DNA of 64,000 bases, from NCBI GenBank assembly GCA_023512835.1, contig CM042084.1, positions 53,175,031-53,239,030 on the forward strand, written 5' to 3'. This document shows, in pieces, positions 59,738-64,000 of the stretch. The notes beneath the pieces are model-generated. The model had not been told where the DNA came from. It was given only the letters and a program-made list of their open reading frames with translations, and searched no databases. Source of the stretch: Taxillus chinensis. Lineage: Eukaryota; Streptophyta; Magnoliopsida; Santalales; Loranthaceae. How positions within the stretch are numbered: position 1 is the first letter of the stretch; each line of letters opens with the position of its first letter. The position numbers were made by a program, and so were the translations under genes.

Positions 59738-60006
59738 CTCCCCAATATATGCCGTACTTGCCACAAGGAGGAGTTCCATTTCCATATCCAATGGCACCTA
59801 ACCCATTTCAACCAAGAGCACCATACCCAAAGCAACCAAGGGCAACAACTTAGGAAGGACCAAGAGCCTCATTCCAAAGACAGGGACAACCGAGGGCCCA
59901 GATCCAGCATGCAGGAGTGAATCAGGCTCCTCGTTGACCACGACAAGAGTTTGACCCAATTCCAATGACATATGCTGAATTATACCCCAAGCTTTTAGTA
60001 GCAAGG
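59738..60006 (+). pseudogene. TAT gag fragment trapped between two LTR ends
   Basis: PQYMPYLPQGGVPFPYP and EFDPIPMTYAELYPKLL correspond to the proline-rich C-terminal part of TAT gag; compare EFDPIPITYTELYPQLL near 53,490. A stop and a frame change are visible. It is cut on the left by an LTR end (59737) and on the right by an LTR in the opposite orientation (60007). Confidence 0.85.
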
Positions 60007-60212
60007 TGTCATCACCTGTTTTTGACCGGGCTCGTACTAGCTTTTGTAAAAGGACTCCATGCTAGTTCATTCTGTTAATCCTAGAGTCATCCCTGCACAA
60101 GGCTCGCACAAACCATTAAAGAAAAGAAAAAACAGAGTCGCCACCAAACAAATTTAAGGTGTGATTGGGCACCTAGAAAAAGAAAGGTCTACGGTTCCAG
60201 AGAATTAGGATC

Positions 60213-60629
60213 GGGAGTCGGTTACGTGTGGGGAAGGAAGAAAAACTCTTGCACCCCCACAACACCCACAATTGGTACCTAGTCTTGATCTATGGGTGTT
60301 TGCTTACATTATTCAAAAAGAAGTTATTTTTTTTTATATTTTTAATTCTCGGGAAAATGGAGTTTTTAGGATCTAAACCTTAAAACAACAAAGAAAAAAA
60401 TTCAAAGCAGATAAAAGGTCGGGAGTCGGTTACGTGTGGGGAAGGAAGAAAAACTCTTGCACCCCCACAACACCCACAATTGGTACCTAGTCTTGATCTA
60501 TGGGTGTTTGCTTACATTATTCAAAAAGAAGTTATTTTTTTTATATTTTTAATTCTCGGGAAAATGGAGTTTTTAGGATCTAAACCTTAAAACAACAAAG
60601 AAAAAAAATTCAAAGCTAGATAAAAGGGT
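60213..60629 (-). repeat. 208-bp tandem duplication inside the LTR
   Basis: Units 60213-60420 and 60421-60629 are nearly identical, differing mainly in A/T-run lengths. They include the conserved GGGAGTCGGTTACGTGTGGGG block, so this LTR has two copies of a motif present once in its relatives. Confidence 0.92.
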
Positions 60630-61447
60630 ACATTCTAATTTTAGAAAAAGAATGTGGGATCTAGGCCCATGTGACAGTATTGCATTTTTATAAGAAAACA
60701 AAAGTAATTTTTGTTTTTTAGAAAAGAAAACAAAAACAATTTGAATTCAAATAAGAAAATATTGCCACAATTGATATTGGCCCAAGCAGACTAGGATATG
60801 AGCATCTAGGGCTCAACCCTCATGACCGCCCAGGCCTTGTTTAAATTTTCTAGAAAAGATTTGAGTTTTTGTGTTTTTACATTTTATTATTTTTGAAAAT
60901 AATAAATGAATAGAGAAATGCAAGCGTTTTTTTTTTGTATTTTCGTTTTTTAAACTTTGAGAAATAATAAAAAAATAAAATAGAGAAGTTTTTGAGTTTT
61001 ATGTTTGAAAACAACACAGAGAAAGAATTAAAAAAATGAACAGTTTAATAAATAAACAAAAGTAAAGCAGGAAACCTGGAGAAATTAAGATGATGCAGAC
61101 GTTGGTTCCTCTTTCCTCCTAGTGATTCCTGAAAACACACTGATTAGTAAAAGAAATCTTCCTCTTTGATTTGGTGTATTTCCTTCAGCCATAGCTTTTT
61201 CCACCAAAAATAGGAGAGATTCCGGTGCTTTTCTCCCAAAATGAAGTGTTCCCACCTTTAGAAATTCTCAGAACTTTCTCTCTGATTTTCTCTCTCACAA
61301 TCCCGTCTAGCAACCTCTCTTTTTTCTCTGATAAAAATCCTCTCTGATTTTTTATCTCTAAGAAATGCAGCCAGAAATTCCTCTCTCTGAATAATCTGCT
61401 CTGATACGTGATAATTGATGCCTTCCCTCTCTGCCTCTTGGGGTAGT

Positions 61448-61457
61448 CTATTTATAG
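61448..61457 (-). promoter_or_regulatory. TATA box of the minus-strand TAT LTR
   Basis: The minus strand reads CTATAAATAG, the best TATA match in the LTR, about 1.6 kb from its start. Its use as the promoter is inference. Confidence 0.4.
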
Positions 61458-61859
61458 GAATCCCAGGGGAGACAGCTCGTGCCTCGGCATTTATTGGATG
61501 CCTTACAAACTCCATGAGTCAATTGCAGTGTTCCAATGAAATAATGACTTCGAAAATGTAATTCTTGGTTCTCAGGAATGAAAATTAATTATTAATCCTA
61601 ATTTATTTTAAATCCCTGCCTGAGGCGATTGTATCTGTATGCTTTGGTGGCTGAATAAATCTTTGGTGTATTGGTGTCGTTGAGAATTAATGGCTATGCA
61701 GTCCCCAGGGGTCAACTGTGATGTCCTGAAGAATTTAATTACGGAGGCTCCCTGTCCCTATGCTTAAAAATGGAGTCCCAAGACACTGTTCGTAATTAAT
61801 GCACTTGGAAAAAGGATTTTTAGAGTCTCGATGCGTTGGAGCTGGCTTCCAGGCTGATA

Positions 61860-62160
61860 GAGGAGTTGTCTTTGCAGTTATTCCGAATCATTGACCAGGT
61901 TTGACCTTCGGATATGGGCTTATTCCGGATTATTGACCAGGTTTGACCTCTGGATCTGGGCTTATTTCGGATCAATGGCCTTATTTCACATCAATGGGTC
62001 CTTATTTCGCATTAACAGGTCCTTATTCCGCATCAATATTGAGCTTATTCCTCATCAATGGGCTTAGCTCAGATTTGACCAAGTTTGACCACCAGATTTG
62101 GGCTTAGTCCGTATCAACGGGCTTAGCCCGGATTTGACCAAGTTTGACCTCTGGGTTTGA
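61860..62160 (-). repeat. Short repeats around TTGACCAGGTTTGACC and CTTATTCCGCATCAATGGG
   Basis: Roughly eight diverged units of 35-60 bp combine GGGCTTA(T/G)TCCG, ATCAATGG and GACCA(G/A)GTTTGACC. Confidence 0.75.
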
Positions 62161-62559
62161 ATTTGCATTTCCCCAAAAATTTCCATGTGTGGGCTTAGTC
62201 GCCACGTGGAAACTCTACTTGGGCTTCTTTAGGCCTCTCTTATTCTCACTTGCTGTGTAAGGAGAGTGCCTTTGTATATATACTGGGTGAAGGAGAAGCA
62301 AAACTGCCAATGTGGGACTAACATGCATATGAAGAACCAAAATTCGTGGAAAATAAGGCAGATTTTTGGAGCAACTTGAAAAATTCATAACTTTCCCACA
62401 GAGCTCGGATTAGGGCCAAATTGGTCTTGTTTTTCTTGAAATTCTATTATCTATCTCTAGAAATTGGAATCATTCAAAAAGGATCAGCCATTTAAGAGAA
62501 ACTTTGGAAACACCGCACAGAGGTACATGACAATGGGAGCATTCTATCTATCAGATTCA

Positions 62560-62900
62560 AAAATTCATAGTTAATTGCACAGAACTCGGATTATCCTAAT
62601 ACCAGTTGGAGATGATAGATAAAGATGTTATCTAACCAATACAATTGACTTTGTTCAATTCCAACAAGTATTGAGGAAGTTATTGGCAAAATAGTGCGCT
62701 GCGTACTGGCTATTCCACCCAAACTTGATCACTAACTTCAAAAAATCATAACTAATTGAATACAGCCCTGAATAATCTCAATCAAGTTGGAAATGATAGA
62801 TAAAGATGTTATCTAACCAACGCAATTGACTTTGTTGGATTACAATAAGTATTGAGGAAGTTATTGGCAAAACAACGCGCTGCGCACGGGTTGTTCAATT
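62560..62900 (-). repeat. Roughly 180-bp direct repeat
   Basis: Two copies share GATAGATAAAGATGTTATCT, the AATTGACTTTGTT block and TATTGAGGAAGTTATTGGCA (starting near 62,610 and 62,790). A more diverged third copy may lie upstream near 62,380. Confidence 0.8.
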
Positions 62901-63088
62901 CAAATTCGTATGAAACTTGATAATCTCTTCATTTCTTCTTGGAATCAAGTGCGTTATTCTACAAATTGCATCCTCTATCACTTAATGCTTGCTTTTGGGC
63001 ATTTAAAGGTCTCCCAAAGTGGTCCTTCGTCTTGTGGTCTTTCGTCGAGTACGGTTGTGATCTAATCCGGTCAAAATGAGGTTCAACA

Positions 63089-63101
63089 GCTGCCCCTCTT
63101 T
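63089..63101 (-). other. Polypurine tract of the minus-strand TAT element
   Basis: The minus strand reads AAAGAGGGGCAGC before TGTTGAACC, which fixes the orientation of the element. Confidence 0.83.
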
Positions 63102-63219
63102 GTACATTGTTTGTATACAAATGATGTACAAAGATAAACAAACACCCATTTTGAATGGTTAGATCTCCTTGGTCTTTTCCCATAAGAGTTGATTCTTTGG
63201 AGTTTGGCATTAGGGTGGT

Positions 63220-63630
63220 AAAATGACATCTTGGGTCAAAATGGTTAGCTTTTAAAGTTGTGGGAAGAAAACAATATTGTGGGTTGTGACGACATCTTGG
63301 GTCGGTAGAATGACATCTTGGGTCAGATAGCTCTTGGGCTAGAGGAATGGCTTCTTGGGCCAGATATGACATCTTGGGTCGATCAGCATCTCGGGCTGTA
63401 AGGATGACTTCTTGGGCCAGATAGCTTCTTGGGCTGCGAAAGTGACATCTTTGGTCAAATAGCTTCTTGGGCTATGATGGTGGCTTTTTGGGCCGGAGGT
63501 GGCTTTTTGGGCCGGAGGTGGCTTTTTGGGCCGAATAGCTTCTTGGGCTATGAAGGTGGCTTCTTGGGCCGGATAGCTTCTTGGGCTACGAAAGTGACAT
63601 CTTAGGTCAAATAGCTTCTTGGGCTTTGGA
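63220..63630 (-). repeat. CTTCTTGGGC(T/C)-type short tandem repeats
   Basis: About twenty units of 18-30 bp alternate between GACATCTTGGGTC, AGCTTCTTGGGCT and GTGGCTTCTTGGGCC. The repeats lie in the 3' region of the minus-strand TAT element. Confidence 0.85.
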
Positions 63631-64000
63631 TAAGTGACTCTATTATGGCTCCCTCTACGAGTTCACTCTAAGATGTCGCTCTACGAGGTTACCACTTAAG
63701 AGTCATGCTGGGCTTACGATCTAGGTCAGTCGGGTTTTAGTTCTTCGATTCTGAAAGGGAATTCCATTTGTCAAGGGTGAGTCCTCGTTTGTCTTTAGAG
63801 ACGGTTTTTGAAGCTTCACTATTGGTGGATCATGAGATGCCATCCTGGGGTGTAAGCAATCCTGTGAGAAGAGCAAACATGCTAATGATGTATGCTAATA
63901 ATGCATGAATATGTAAAACCTTGTGAGAATTATGCATGAATGCATGTGAATTTATGATTAAGTTTGAAAATCTTTCTCCTCCACTGGGGAATGGGGCCAG
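63631..64000 (-). other. 3' non-coding part of the minus-strand TAT element
   Basis: No coding sequence is seen. A 44-bp stretch at 63647-63690 resembles the Copia LTR segment at 37901-37944. The element continues beyond the window. Confidence 0.55.

Larger units (their letters stand above)
60007..63088 (-). repeat. TAT/Ogre LTR in minus orientation (3' LTR of an element leaving the window)
   Basis: On the minus strand it runs from TGTTGAACCTC (63088) to GGTGATGACA (60007), and a PPT lies at 63089-63101. The end block with GTAACCGACTCCCG and TGGCGACTCTG is conserved with the plus-strand LTRs. It contains a 208-bp tandem duplication, TTGACCAGGTTTGACC-type repeats and a roughly 180-bp internal repeat. 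Confidence 0.85.

Noticed and set aside
63220..63630. Regular short repeats considered as a CRISPR-like array
   Set aside because: Plant nuclear context, variable unit length and no unique spacers. They fit tandem repeats of a TAT 3' region.

Overview
The window is nuclear DNA of a eudicot plant, probably a woody one with a repeat-rich genome. The evidence is one spliced plant Ste20/BLUS1-type protein kinase gene with GT-AG introns, Ty1/Copia and Ty3/Gypsy retrotransposons with tRNA-Met primer sites, a plant L1-type LINE and a 500-N scaffold gap. The species cannot be named from the sequence.

Layout. (1) 1-16,700: a minus-strand kinase gene. Nine coding exons (352 codons) can be read, and the C-terminus lies beyond base 1. 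Intron 4 is about 13.2 kb. It holds a decayed Copia element (1.97-6.78 kb), two small GC-cored non-autonomous elements (about 6.96-8.67 kb), a 5'-truncated LINE (8.97-10.97 kb) and GC-rich micro-repeats (12.47-13.09 kb). (2) 17,116-38,047: a minus-strand Copia element flanked by a perfect TAAAG duplication, inserted about 0.5 kb upstream of the kinase ATG. Its 5' LTR is split by a chromovirus-type Gypsy element (25,024-37,298, duplication CCAGT). That element's 3' LTR is in turn split by a solo LTR of a related family (25,362-27,193, duplication GTGAG). The order of insertion is therefore fixed. (3) 38,053-41,547: AT-rich target DNA, a truncated minus-strand Gypsy LTR, then a plus-strand Gypsy 5' LTR with primer site. 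That LTR is fused to part (4). (4) 41,548-64,000: a cluster of TAT/Ogre-type Gypsy sequences. It contains a broken pol with two RNase H domains and an integrase, a long LTR, a gag-only unit without pol, a second LTR, a 269-bp gag scrap, and an opposing minus-strand LTR whose element runs off the window.

The only host gene I can support is the kinase. Every retroelement reading frame carries stops, frameshifts or truncations, so none looks autonomous now. The most informative observations are the duplication-verified nest, a duplicated gag-protease block inside the Gypsy 3' end, a pair of 16-bp ACGT-cored palindromes at a fixed 37-bp pitch before the TATA box in four LTR copies, and the pol-less TAT array. 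I saw no tRNA, rRNA, CRISPR or bacterial-type feature. No convincing undescribed system stands out; the novelty is in element architecture.
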